Of a stretch of DNA of 64,000 bases, positions 1-10,285 are shown piece after piece; within the stretch, counting starts at the first letter, position 1; each line of letters opens with the position of its first letter. The notes under the pieces were generated by a model. The model had not been told where the DNA came from. It ran no database searches and saw only the letters and a program-made list of their open reading frames with translations. Origin of the DNA: Monocercomonoides exilis (lineage: Eukaryota; Preaxostyla; Oxymonadida; Polymastigidae); assembly GCA_001643675.2 (NCBI GenBank), contig LSRY02000010.1, forward strand, positions 315,001 through 379,000, given 5' to 3'. The translations under genes were made by a program, and so were the position numbers.

Positions 1-1622
1 TAATGAGAAAAGGAGAAGAGAAAGAGATTGAACAACATGATTTTGATTCAAATGGATTCTTGTCAGAAAGAGAAGTTGAAGGAAGTGTGGCAAAAGATCT
101 CATCAACAGTTGTGGAGATGAAATAGAAGTGAGTGTTTGTGTTTTGTTTGGGAATGAAGAATCTCCATCATCGACTAATTCTCTTATTTTGAAGAACAGA
201 AGTGAGCCCAAAACTAATAGAGATGAAAGGATTTCCGAGGGAAGGAAAGAAGGAAAATCATGGGCTTTTATAATTGCAGTTATATTTGTTGTTTTGTTCT
301 TAATTGTTTTTATTGTGTCCGTTATTCTGGCTGTTCGATGGAAGAAGCAAAAGAGACGAACAAAGGAATTGGAGGAGATAGTTAATGATACAGTGAGGAA
401 GGATCCGAAGGCATTTGAGATGGTGACGATGGAGATGTCTCCAGAGGAGCAGTGGAGGAGAGCTGAGAGAGAGGCAGAGAAGAAGAATTGTGAGAGAAAA
501 AAAAAAGTATGTGAGAAAAGTTTGGCACATTCGGAGTCTGAAGAGCATCTTCTATCTGAGAGTGGCTCGACAGAATACATTCTGGGAAAGGACTCAGATA
601 AGATCCCTGATTGGGCATTGGAGAAGGTTGATGATGAAGAAGAGATAAGGAAGAGAACTCCATCACCATCCATTTCATCCACTTCAACAACAGACACTTC
701 AGACACAGACACAACATTTGTTCGAACAGAAAGCCTGTGCCCCACCACCTCATCCATGTCTAACTTGGTGGATGCAATGGCCTGTTCATCGCCTCACGAG
801 AAGCTGATTGTGGATCTGAGAGATTCTCTGTTCATGCTGCTTCATGGGAGAAATGAGAAAAAAGAGATGGCGATAGGCACTCTGCAGGAGAGAGAAGTGA
901 CAGCTGCCCAAATCCTGTTCTGGGTGGCGAATGGAGCTCTTCATTCATTTGACGAGATGGAAATTCCACTTCAATCTTTGGCCAATCTCAGTCCGCACAT
1001 TGTGCTGTTTTCTGAACATATGGTCATCTGCATTGCCATGCACTCGGAGTGTTCTTCATCTGATGATTCCTATTCATCGTCCATCATATCATCCTCTTCT
1101 GATTGTTCGTCTATGAGCGATGATGATAGTGACTCTCTTCCCTCATCAGCCTTTGAAGATGAGGATGACAACATGAAGGAGTGTTTGAGGTGGAAGGCAC
1201 CAGAGCTGCTGATGAACAAAAATATGGGAGCAACAAAGAAGTCAGTGGTATTTTCGATTGGGATGATGCTGTGGGAGTGCCTGACATTGAAGGTGCCATT
1301 TGGAGATTATGAGGCAGTGATTGCAGGTCAGAAGATAATGAATGGGGAGAGGCCGTTCCTATCAGAAGTGAGCGAGAGCAGTTTTTGCGAACTTGTGAAA
1401 GGGTGTTTTTGGCAGGAGGCGAACGAGAGAATTGGGCTAGAGAGTGTGAAGCGGGAGTGTGTGGGGCACTTTCCGAAAGAGAAGCTGATCATGACGATAT
1501 CTGATGGGATTTATATCCAGAACGGGAGGATTGTCAGAAGAAGCTATATTGAGAGTGGAGATGAGGAATCAGAAGAGAGACAAACAATCAAAATCGTTTT
1601 GCCAGGAAAAATTGTTGAATGA
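1..1622 (+). CDS. Pmp-like surface receptor with C-terminal pseudokinase (3' part only)
   Basis: The frame is open at the left edge and ends at TGA 1620-1622; 539 residues are visible. It starts in the juxtamembrane ectodomain with an EF-hand-like loop (DFDSNGFLSERE). A single hydrophobic helix follows (FIIAVIFVVLFLIVFIVSVI, about residues 89-108), then a basic stop-transfer stretch and an acidic/Ser-rich linker with SISSTSTTDTSDTDTT. The end is a kinase-like lobe carrying RWKAPEL (APE motif) and FSIGMMLWE (helix F). The VAIK Lys, HRD and DFG motifs are absent, so it is probably a pseudokinase. It is a close paralog of the end of the gene at 45338-54475, in the same orientation. The missing ectodomain is presumably a Pmp-type beta helix. 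Ligand and function are unknown. Confidence 0.8.
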   Translation, partial: MRKGEEKEIEQHDFDSNGFLSEREVEGSVAKDLINSCGDEIEVSVCVLFGNEESPSSTNSLILKNRSEPKTNRDERISEGRKEGKSWAFIIAVIFVVLFLIVFIVSVILAVRWKKQKRRTKELEEIVNDTVRKDPKAFEMVTMEMSPEEQWRRAEREAEKKNCERKKKVCEKSLAHSESEEHLLSESGSTEYILGKDSDKIPDWALEKVDDEEEIRKRTPSPSISSTSTTDTSDTDTTFVRTESLCPTTSSMSNLVDAMACSSPHEKLIVDLRDSLFMLLHGRNEKKEMAIGTLQEREVTAAQILFWVANGALHSFDEMEIPLQSLANLSPHIVLFSEHMVICIAMHSECSSSDDSYSSSIISSSSDCSSMSDDDSDSLPSSAFEDEDDNMKECLRWKAPELLMNKNMGATKKSVVFSIGMMLWECLTLKVPFGDYEAVIAGQKIMNGERPFLSEVSESSFCELVKGCFWQEANERIGLESVKRECVGHFPKEKLIMTISDGIYIQNGRIVRRSYIESGDEESEERQTIKIVLPGKIVE

Positions 1623-2825
1623 ATGTGAAACGAATAACACTTTTTGTGATAAATCTTTTTTTTCTTGTATTATTCAATTCATGTGTGTATTTATGTTTAT
1701 GTTTATGTTTCTATCAATATTTATTTATCCATTATGATATGTAGTTTATTATGTTTTCTGTATGCATGTTATGTTTGTTATGTATTGTATGTGTTTTTCT
1801 GTTCAATAGAAATGTTTCATTTCACACAAAAGCAAAGAATCCATTTCACAATTAAATCGTTTTTTGTTGAATTCCGTTTTTTGTTCATCATAGGTATTTA
1901 ATATTTATCTCACTTTTTTTGTCTCAATTTTGCCTTCTCTTTATACGAGTTTTGTCGTGTTGATAAAAATAATTTTTCTAATTAATTTGAGAAATTCGTT
2001 CAATTCACTTTCATGCAAATAGATAATTATTGAAAAGATGAAAGGAGGCAAATGCAACAAGTGTTAATTTCACCAGATTATGAAAAAGATTCAATTTTTA
2101 CTTATTTTTTCATTCAGTCCAAATGTGAATATTTGAAAACAAACAGTTGAAAGTGCAAAATTCATTTTCAAAATTCGTGAAATCAACTTCAAATAATCAT
2201 TATCCTTATTTTTCGAAGATTATCATTTTGATATTTGCAATCAAAACTTCATTCTCTTTGGCAAATAAGAAGTTTTTCTTTTTTCAATATGAAAGTCCAT
2301 CATCCAGGATATTTCCAATAAACAAAAGATTATGATAAATACAATGGTTTTTTCAAACAGTTATTATTAAAAAATAAAGAAAATCAAATCAAGAAAAGAA
2401 AACAGAGAATATCCACAACTGACAAAATCAAAACAATCTTGGTATTTCGCTAAAACTTTTCTCTTGTTCCACTTTTGATAATCGGACTCTTCCCTTTCTT
2501 ATCTCCTCTTCTCTTTAGTGTCTGAAGCTACTGTTCTGCACTTGTCTCACACAGAAAAATATTTGATAAAAAAAGATCAAAGCCTTTTAACTTCAAGTGT
2601 TAAAATTATTTCTTTAGCTAAAATCAGAAATTGTTCAATTTTAATAACCGAATGGAAACATCTTTTATTTTTTGATTTTTCACAAAAGGCAAAGCGCGAA
2701 ATAATAGAAATCATTATTTTTCTTTTCAAAATGCATCATTTTTCAATTTTAGAAATTCATAAAAAGTGTGTTTTATTCACAGGATTTTTTTTAAAACCCG
2801 AACATTTTTATTTTCTATTAATTCG
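1623..2825. other. AT-rich intergenic stretch
   Basis: Very AT-rich, with stops in all frames. Short frames such as 2518-2825 have no family features and read into the retroelement edge. I see no RNA gene or element. Confidence 0.5.
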
Positions 2826-2882
2826 CAATAGAGCGAATCAACAAACGCAAGGAGTAGGTTTGCTCCTCGATAATGAGTATTA
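2826..2882 (+). repeat. DIRS-like left inverted terminal repeat
   Basis: The block around GGTTTGCTCCTCGATAATGA is repeated inverted at 8809-8855 with several mismatches. It is matched in reverse complement, almost exactly, by the left half of the internal complementary region (8102-8154). Confidence 0.8.
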
Positions 2883-2944
2883 ATTTAAAGTATGTGTGGT
2901 TTTAGATCAAAACTTCGCCAATACTCACTTTTTCTAGAACATCA

Positions 2945-4918
2945 TTGTCCGCAATCGGAATGGAACAAAAACCTGTTCGACTATCAAACAGCGACAGCGA
3001 GGGAATGGATTTTGACCTGATGTGGAGAATAAAGAGAGAAGAAAGTTTGATGGAAGAATTCGCTAGGAGCAAAACATGGCCAATGCAGTCTGGAGCTGCA
3101 AAGATGATACCAATGAAAAAGGAGAAGAAAGAACGACTTTAATGAAGAAGCAGATCAAGATCGAGCGAGTCTGAGTCGGATGCAAATTTTTTTGATGTGA
3201 TCGCGAGAGGGAAACAAGGAAAGCGAGAGAGAGGACGTCGAACATATAACCGAACGAAGAGACTGGAGTACGAAGAGGATAACGACTGGGATTCGGAAGA
3301 GCAGGAACGGCAGGAAGAAAAGGAAGGAACAAAAGACTTTACCAAAATTTTTCCCAGGGAGTAGTTTACACCTCGAAGACAGGCTGGCGAGTTGAGGAAG
3401 TTCATTGAGTTTTGTGAAGCTGGCTCGATAAGAATGAGCGAGGACATATTAAATACATTTATTCCGGAGAGTGAGAAGGAGTTTTTTGCAGGTCACACGG
3501 ACGCAAGCTGGAATGAGCTGGCCAGAACAGCCATCACAACAAAGGGGAGAAGAGACTCACCAGAAGCGAGCCGAGCAATCGAACTCCTCCAGCCTGCCCT
3601 AGAATCGGGCTTTGAAGCAGCGAAAGTGATCGCAGCACTAACAGTAAAAGAACAAGGGAAGGCGCACCTCATGCAAGAAGAGAAAGAACGACTGAGAAAA
3701 CTCTTTTGCGCCTGTGCACTTATTGCCGACTGTATCAGCAGAATAGACCTACTGAATGTTATGCACCAATCGGGCTGGGAAACCGCGAAAGGCTTTTTGG
3801 AAGGAGGAATGTCCAAGGATGTTCCAAAGAATCTCAAAAAGTTGGAATAGAGCACCAGCTTTTTTCAAGCAGAGGGAGATGCAACAGGATACGTTGCATC
3901 TCCCGACTCCTCAACAGGTTTCGGGCCTGCAACGGCCAGAAATGGGTCCCCGAGAAGATATAGTTCGGGAAGGAGCACCTAGGGATTTGTCCACAGACAA
4001 CTCCAGAGAAGGGGATACGGAAGGACCTTCATGGACTTTAAGGGAAAAAAGATTATGATCCAGTTCCAAGCACAGAATGTCCCAACCATCGCTGGGAGGC
4101 CAGTCCAAATCACTGGACCATTGCCCCCAGCTCCACCAAGGACTCAATGGGGGACAGCTATGGAATCGACTCTCGGAATGAGCAAATGGGTTCAGGAGAA
4201 AGGAGGAAGAGAGGAGAGAGAGTTGAGAGAGAAGCGAGAGAGAGTCAAGTTCCGGCGAAGTGACTATACAACAAGAAACCATAGCTCCTGGCGAGATGAG
4301 ATCAGAGACGGAAGTGTCGAAACAATACGTGAATATCGGAGAGGTTGTGAGCTTGTTAGACCAAGAGAAGGAGAGAGATCGAGAAAAGAGGAGAAATCAA
4401 TGAATCTCGAGAGACCACGAGATGGGAACAGGGAGAGAGAACACAGAAGAAGACTCCGTATATCCCCGCAAGACAAAACAGAAGAACGAACGGAGATAAG
4501 AGAAGGAGGAAGAGAAGAGAGTCTTGAGAGCTTTTGGGACTGCTATCGAGTCCCCAATTGGGAGCGCCCTGAAAGTGAGCTCGAGGATAGTCATTGCAGT
4601 AATTCTCGAAGGAGGAGAGGGTACACAGATGCAGTATGGCCACAAGACGCCAGGGGTGAGGGAGAGTATAGTGATTGGACCACCGAGGGAGTCACTTCCT
4701 GGGAGACTAGCAGACAGGCTGAGCGAGTGGAAGAAGGTTGGGGGAGACAAACCAGTGATCCGTGGTATAAGAGCTTTGTGGAGAAGCCCCCTGTCTCCAA
4801 GCTCACTCGAGGAAAGAAAACACAGGCAGGAGTTTCGAGGGACGAAGGAGATGACGAACAATTATTTATCCCTCTTGGAGGAGGAATTGAAGAACGGAGT
4901 GGTGAAGTCCGCGTCTGA
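2945..4918 (+). CDS. DIRS-like ORF1, gag-like (interrupted frame)
   Basis: One reading frame runs from ATG 2945 (actual ORF start uncertain) to TGA 4916-4918. It is interrupted by TAA 3140, TGA 3143 and TAG 3362, 3848 and 3980. The product is charged (R/E/S-rich) with a more ordered stretch at about 3392-3850 (for example FCEAGSIRMSEDILNTFIPE), as in DIRS gag-like proteins. No zinc knuckle is seen. The last 300-400 nt overlap the RT frame and may not be translated from this frame. If TAG/TAA are read as Gln, only TGA 3143 separates a short upstream ORF from a 590-codon ORF. The gag assignment rests on position and composition, not on a recognised domain. Confidence 0.55.
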
Positions 4919-6666
4919 GTCGGAGGTGAAGTGGTTCAACCCGACATTCATGGTGCGAAAGAAGAGCGGGAAGTGGAGAAAGATACTAGACTGCAGAGCT
5001 CGAAACGAGGAAGTGCAGGGAAAACACTTCAAGATGAACACCCAGGAGGCAGTGGTGGAACTCCTTGAGAAGAACGACTGGATGACAACTCTGGACATAT
5101 CGAGTGCATACCAGCATGTCAAAGTGGAGGAGCAATTCAGTCCCTATCTGTGCTTCAGCTTTCAAAATCAAGCTTATGCTTACGTAGGGATGCCCTTTGG
5201 AGCAAAGGACGCACCCAGAGTTTTCACGAAGATAATGAGACGGGCGGCGTCATATATCAGAGAGAAGTGGAAAGTGTAGCTAGTAATGCACCTGTAAGAT
5301 ATTTTCCTCATGCACCCAGACAGGGATGCATTGAGATTGATCTCACAGGAGATTGCCCAGTTCCTGAGGAATCTGTGTTGGATACTGTTGGAAGAGAAAC
5401 TGAACTTGGAACCCACAAGGAGTGTGGAGTTTCTGGGATGGCTGTGGAATTCAGAGAAGATGGAAGTTACGTTCCAAGAGAGGAAGAGAGTACCGCTGCT
5501 AGAAGACGTGCGAACTTGGATAGCACTGGCAAAGAAAAGGAGGATACAAAAAACGAGAGATTTAGCAGCACTCCTCTGGAGATTGAATTTTGTGATGTTC
5601 CAACACCCACCAGCGAGCTTGTGGATGAAGCGCATGCAATACGTGCTGAGGCAGGCAATAGCCCGCTGGGGCTGGAATGGAACGGTAATTGCCAACCCAA
5701 TGATGTGGGGAGAATGCACATTAAAGAAACATCCTGCAAGAAAACAGACAAAGGAGCCTGAAGAAGAGAACAACGCCAGCAGAACTAACAACGGACGCGT
5801 CAGAGCTGGGATTGTGTGCAGTGTTAACAATACCGAGGGAGAACAAAGAGGAGAAGATATATGTCCACGGAAGTTGGACCCTCCAGGAGAGAGCGTTAGC
5901 GATTAGCGAGAAGGAGTCCAGAGCAGTGTTGAGGACACAAGAGAGAAAGGGAGCGTAGCTGCAACAACAGAGGATAGACCATATTCGTCTGAAGACAGAC
6001 AATATGTCCACAAGATGGACAATACAGAAGAAGAGGGGAGCGCCATCGCTCATTCCAACACTGAGAGCACTAGAGAAGAAACTGAACAGCCTGGACATTA
6101 CAATACAGACGGAACATCTCCCGGGAGAGCAGAACACGGAAGCAGATGCACTCAGCCGGATGGCAAAAAAGCCGGATTATGCACTGAGGGGGAAGAAAGT
6201 CGCAGAGATAGTACAAACAATCGCACCGAAAATACTAGATATAATTTCAGAACAGATTGCACCGGTACCCTGCGGAAGTGCTTGGAGACTATCCTCTCTG
6301 AGGAGGAGGAGAGAGAGAGAAATGCCAAGAGGCGAGATAGTTCTAGTCCACCCGTTCCTGAGAAATATTGGACGGGTGTTGAAAGAGAAGATGAACGAAT
6401 CTCAGAGGGATCTGACGATTCTGATTCTGCTAGCCTGGCGGGGGCAGACCTGGACCCCGCTACTGCAGCCTGGGCATTTGACAAAGACCCTGGGGACTTA
6501 TCAGGAGTGCATGATTCCGGGAGCGAGAATGAGAAGGGAAGGCTGGAAATTACCCCCAGGAGAGGTAATAGGCATCACACTGAAGAAGAGAATATCCAAT
6601 GATGGGACCTCTTTCAAGCATGGGGAGAACACATTGGAGCAAGAGATATAGCAGCATCAATATTGA
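4590..6666 (+). CDS. DIRS-like reverse transcriptase-RNase H (interrupted frame)
   Basis: The RT fingers/palm are clear: FNPTFMVRKKSGKWRKILDC, then motif A TLDISSAYQHV with its Asp, and motif B YVGMPFGAKDAPRVF. Motif C, normally YxDD, reads His-Leu-(TAA 5295)-Asp followed by IFLMHPDRDAL, so the active site appears changed. TAG 5277 also interrupts the frame. Near 5730-5775 the frame shifts by one. RNase H then follows with TTDASELGLCAVL, HGSWTLQERALAISEKES, LKTDN and HLPGEQNTEADALSRM, broken by TAG 5956 and TAG 6649 and ending at TGA 6664-6666. The tail (RGEIVLVHPF, WRGQTWTPLL) is typical of DIRS/Ngaro polyproteins. It overlaps the start of the recombinase frame. The left end is approximate. 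Confidence 0.8.
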
Positions 6667-8078
6667 GAAATCAAAATAGTGAAAAAGACACATGGAGAGC
6701 GCTTCGAAGATTCAAACAATTCCTTGATAGAGAGAGCATGGACGAAACCGACCCCCTCACATCCAGAGACGCTAAATGGATTATGGAAGAGTTCACTGAA
6801 ACTCTCTAGAATGCGTACCTTTCAAGTGGAGTGATTTATCAGACAGTTGGGAAAGTGCTGGATTCTATAAAACCATTCAGAGAGATTAAGATTGAAGGGA
6901 AAGACATTGAGATAATTATAAAGACTTATTTGGTTGAGAAGCCGAGAAAGGTCAAATGGTACAAGACAAGGTGGGACTTGACAATCATCACGTTATGGGC
7001 TGAAACAACCTACGATGCAAAGGATATACGAACACTTTAGAGGAGAGCCCTCATCCTCACTATGATCTTTGGAGCTTTAAGGCCAGCAGAGCTGGAAAGA
7101 ATGAGAAGAGAGACAACGATATTCAAAGATAACTCTATCCAGACACAAGTACGAACCAAGACGTCGGGAGGTGAGGTTATCAAAGTTACAGTACGGAAAC
7201 ATAACAATCCACGTATCGATGCAGTGGAAGCGCTTCAAAGCTGGATGGACTTTATTAAGACGACCTTCAAAGATGAACATGTGTGGTTTGACATAGAATA
7301 GAGCTAGCCTGTGAACTTGCAGAAAATTAAGGAAGAGTTAACGGCTATTCTTAGAGAGAACGGAATACCCGAAACTTTCACGGCGTACACAATAAGTCAC
7401 GCAGTGATTGCACTCTTAGCAAGACAAGAAGGAGCGGACTGGAAGGCTATCAATGCTCATGCGAGATGGGCGCCAGGTTCGAGAGTTGCCCAGGAATATT
7501 ATTCCGTTTTTCCGGTGCAAGACACAAATTGGATTCTGGAGACAATCGGGGGGCCAGCGCACCAGAGGGGAGAAGATAACAAGCCAGATAAGAGTGGAGA
7601 ATCGAAGGATAGGATGCTCGAAATAGCAGATGCAGATTCGAAAGATCGCACCTAGGTATAACCAAAAGCGGGATTTGAAGAAGTGAAAAAACTTACGAGA
7701 AAGCGATCAAAAGGAAGAAAGAGTCTTCTGAGGGATGAAGGAAAGAAAAGGGAGACGGTTCAATTTCGAGGCTCTTCACAACGAAAACCGAGTCGCCAGA
7801 AGACACCATCCATAATCCCCAGCAGCGTCTGTGAGCTAACTGGAGAGAAGGACACAACTCCACTGAAAAAGAGAGGCAAAGATCGGAAGAAGCGTGGCGG
7901 AAGAAGTGAAGGTCAGATGGGGAACGAAACTGAAGATGAAGGGGCCAGACCGGTGTCTCCTTAAAAATATCCCGAGAGAGGGAGGGTGTAGAGCAGGAGT
8001 ACCGCACCATCACCCGTACGCTCTCAACTCATCCGCCGCGCTGGATTGTGTAAGGAAAAAGGGCTTAAGATCACGTGA
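6603..8078 (+). CDS. DIRS-like tyrosine recombinase (frame open if TAR is sense)
   Basis: A continuous frame of 492 codons from just after TGA 6600 to TGA 8076. It contains TAG 6807, 7038, 7299, 7305, 7653 and 7989, and TAA 7659 and 7962, with no TGA and no frameshift. The N-terminal core-binding part has TWRALRRFKQFLDRE. The catalytic part has FGALRPAELERM (box I Arg), then TAYTISHAVIALLARQEG and ARWAPGSRVAQEYY (box II with the terminal Tyr), as in phage-integrase-type recombinases of DIRS elements. A basic tail of about 140 residues follows, ending immediately before the internal complementary region. The role would be integration of the circular cDNA by site-specific recombination. The original start codon is unclear. 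Confidence 0.75.
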
Positions 8079-8101
8079 ACTGAGATAGAAGGGATTTCGA
8101 G

Positions 8102-8203
8102 ACTCATTATCGAGGAGCAAACCTGCTCCTTGCGTTTGTTGATTCGCTCTATTGTGCACTAATAAAAACGCAGTGAGACAGGTTTGCTCCGAGATAATAG
8201 TAA
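8102..8203. repeat. DIRS-like internal complementary region
   Basis: 8102-8154 is the reverse complement of the left terminus (2826-2878). 8160-8203 is the reverse complement of the right terminus (8812-8855). The two parts meet at a short junction (TGCAC). This is the expected template for closing a circular DIRS intermediate. Confidence 0.85.
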
Positions 8204-8808
8204 TGCGGATGGAGAGACGATACGCGGCTGGGTGCGAGGGGAAGCCATAAGTGTGTGGTGAGATGACAAGGAAAAAAAATGGCAAGACAGAGAAATAAAG
8301 ACAAGAGATTGATCGCCCAGGAAAACCATTGTGCACCCTTGAACGATACAGATACACAGGGACGAAGAAAGAGCTCATATCAAGAACCGATTTCAGAAAG
8401 TGTTCATAAATGATTTGTACGGAATGTAACTAAACCCTCAATTGAAAGCGTGTGATGACCAGACATTCTTGGCTGATGCAACAGAGAAGAGGGAGGCCGA
8501 GCATCACAGGCAGTTTTCTTTTCCACGCCTCGTGAAAGTGAAAGTGGTTTTTCTTTCTACTCCGATCAGAATACTCGCCTCACCGGATCCCTACACGGAC
8601 TGCAGGAGAGTGCTCAGAGGTGCAAAGTCCCCTGCCCTCTGGTCTTCGTGACCAAGAGAAAAAGGCGAAGTCGGTGGTGAAATGAAGCGGACGATGCATT
8701 ATCTTGTTGAACAACTATTAATGTTATTGTTTGATTTCATCTCGCACTTTTTTCCACGTCATTTTGGAGAGGGCGAAGTTTTTCACTCAAACCACCCACA
8801 TTTTCAAT
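8204..8808 (+). other. 3' region of the DIRS-like element between complementary region and right terminus
   Basis: About 600 nt with no recognised domain. A 69-residue frame (8442-8651) has no family features. Probably an untranslated 3' region of the element. Confidence 0.4.
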
Positions 8809-8855
8809 CAATACTCATAATCTCGGAGAAAACCTGTCTCACTGCGTTTTTATTA
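8809..8855 (-). repeat. DIRS-like right inverted terminal repeat
   Basis: In reverse complement it reads AAACGCAGTGAGACAGG, then TCTCCGAGATTATGAGTATT, matching the left terminus with a few mismatches. It is also matched by the right half of the internal complementary region. Confidence 0.8.
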
Positions 8856-9589
8856 ATTTTTCAACAACCAACTATTATTTTGAATTGTTGCTTGAATATA
8901 GAAAAAGTCAATAATCAGAATTAAAGATTAAATAATATTTCGTAATCTTTGATAGGATGACGGGCTAGCTCCTCTATCTCTGATCAGTGCCTCCACCGAG
9001 GAGATTTGGAAATAGCAACCTGGTTCATTAAGTCAGAAAAAAAATTGAATAATTGTATTTTTTATGACATTTCAAAATATTATTTTTTTTAAAATGAAAA
9101 ATGATCACAACAATATTCTTTTTCACAAGAGTGTTGTGGAAAATAAAAAGCAGCAAAGACTCAAGAAAAACAAAAGTTGAATGAGAGTATTTGAAAACAG
9201 TTGAATTGAAAGTCGATAAAAACGCATGTACTCAATCCAAGCCAATGGAAAAGCTCAGGTTGCTGATTCCACAAACATGAATGATTTTTCTCACTCGGTC
9301 ATTGACAGAGCAGTTGCATCTGTGAAAAATGGTTGGAAGGCAGGGGGAAATGGAAAACAAGTGGAAATAAAGCAGGAAGAAAAGAAAGCTTTATTTGGAG
9401 TGCAAAAAATAGAATGTGAAAGTGTGACAAGAAACAATGCTGCGCAAATGAGAAAATAAGTTCGTTTCTATTTTTGGATGTTTATTTTTCTCTTTTCTTA
9501 TATTAAGATGAACACTATTCGAAAATCATAGGAAAAAAAGATGACTTCTATGAAGACGAAGAAGTCAATGTTTCAAAATCCTATCCCTT
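8856..9589. other. AT-rich stretch with a possible transposase N-terminal fragment
   Basis: Mostly AT-rich. A frame at 9226-9459 (77 residues; FSHSVIDRAVASVKNGWKAG) has the spacing of a psq/pogo helix-turn-helix start and lies just upstream of a pogo-like catalytic relic in the same orientation. It may be the DNA-binding part of that relic; the resemblance is weak. Confidence 0.3.
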
Positions 9590-10285
9590 TCAATTCAACA
9601 AAATGAACACCGAGCATTAGGCTTTCCATCCTCAAAATGTTGATATCCAAAGGCTCTCTGCATCAAATCAGCAAACTCTCCTTCCGTTTCACACTCTTCT
9701 TAAAAACCTTCATGATCAACATCATAATTCTAACTCTCTCATCTTTAATATTGATAAATCTTCTCTTCGACTCTCTGATTCTTTCTCGACTCTTTTTTTC
9801 CATCCTTCAGACATGTCAGCTGGTATCTCCAAAACACCAATGAATATGCCGAATGCAACTCTCGTCGTTGCAGCATCAGCTGATGGCCGCTTTCTTAAAA
9901 GCGTCGTTCTGTGGCCTTGCAGGAAACTGCCGGATGAACTTCGACTTGTTTTGAGTTCGAAGTTGGATGTTTGCAACGAAAATGAAGGCTGGATGACTGA
10001 AGCTCTTTTCTTCAAATATGCTGAAGAAGTGTTGCTCCCAGGAATCAAACAAAAAAGAGAAACTTTGAAGGAAACAGCAGAACGGTGCCTTCTCCTTCTT
10101 GATTTCCATTCTTCGAGAGCACAGCATGACTTATGGAAGAAGTATGCTGATTCCGCTGTGGATGTCGTATTTTTCTTGCCCCATACCACTCACATCACAT
10201 TGCTTAGCCTTATAATCGTGGCGTTTTTGCAGTATAATAAAAGACAATTAATGCTTTTTATGAAGCATCTTCTTCTTCTGTAATT
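9590..10285 (+). pseudogene. pogo/Tigger-like (DDE_1) transposase relic
   Basis: One frame carries SLIFNIDKSSLRL (first catalytic Asp region), NATLVVAASADGRFLKSVVL, LPDELRLVLSSKLDV, and CLLLLDFHSSRAQHDLWKKY with the second Asp, then VDVVFFLPHTTHIT. These match the DDE_1 superfamily endonuclease core. A TAG near 9617 breaks the frame upstream. The segment that should carry the third acidic residue (usually a P-x-D motif) reads LLSLIIVAF, so catalysis is lost. The relic ends with KRQLMLFMKH and a stop at about 10281. No terminal repeats were identified. Confidence 0.7.

Larger units (their letters stand above)
2826..8855 (+). mobile_element. DIRS-like tyrosine-recombinase retrotransposon, near full length
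   Basis: About 6.0 kb with the DIRS architecture: a left inverted terminal repeat, a gag-like frame, RT plus RNase H, a tyrosine recombinase, an internal complementary region, and a right inverted terminal repeat. The edges were set where the terminal repeats stop matching the complementary region (CAATAGAG on the left, TTTTTATTA on the right). It is visibly richer in G+C than its flanks. No target duplication is evident, as expected for recombinase-mediated insertion. The reading frames contain many TAG/TAA codons but almost no TGA, and one frameshift lies between RT and RNase H. The RT motif C looks damaged. It may be a decaying copy or an element using a TAR=Gln code; see findings. Confidence 0.85.

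Noticed and set aside
2518-2883. 121-residue frame across the left retroelement edge
   Set aside because: No ATG start, and it runs through the inverted repeat; composition is that of AT-rich noncoding DNA.
4524-4918. Arg/Glu-rich plus-strand frame overlapping RT as a separate gene
   Set aside because: It is the tail of the gag-like frame; the RT motifs in the other frame show which one is coding there.
8935-9010. GC-richer block just right of the DIRS element, considered as a tRNA or snoRNA
   Set aside because: No cloverleaf could be drawn; C/D box matches were imperfect.
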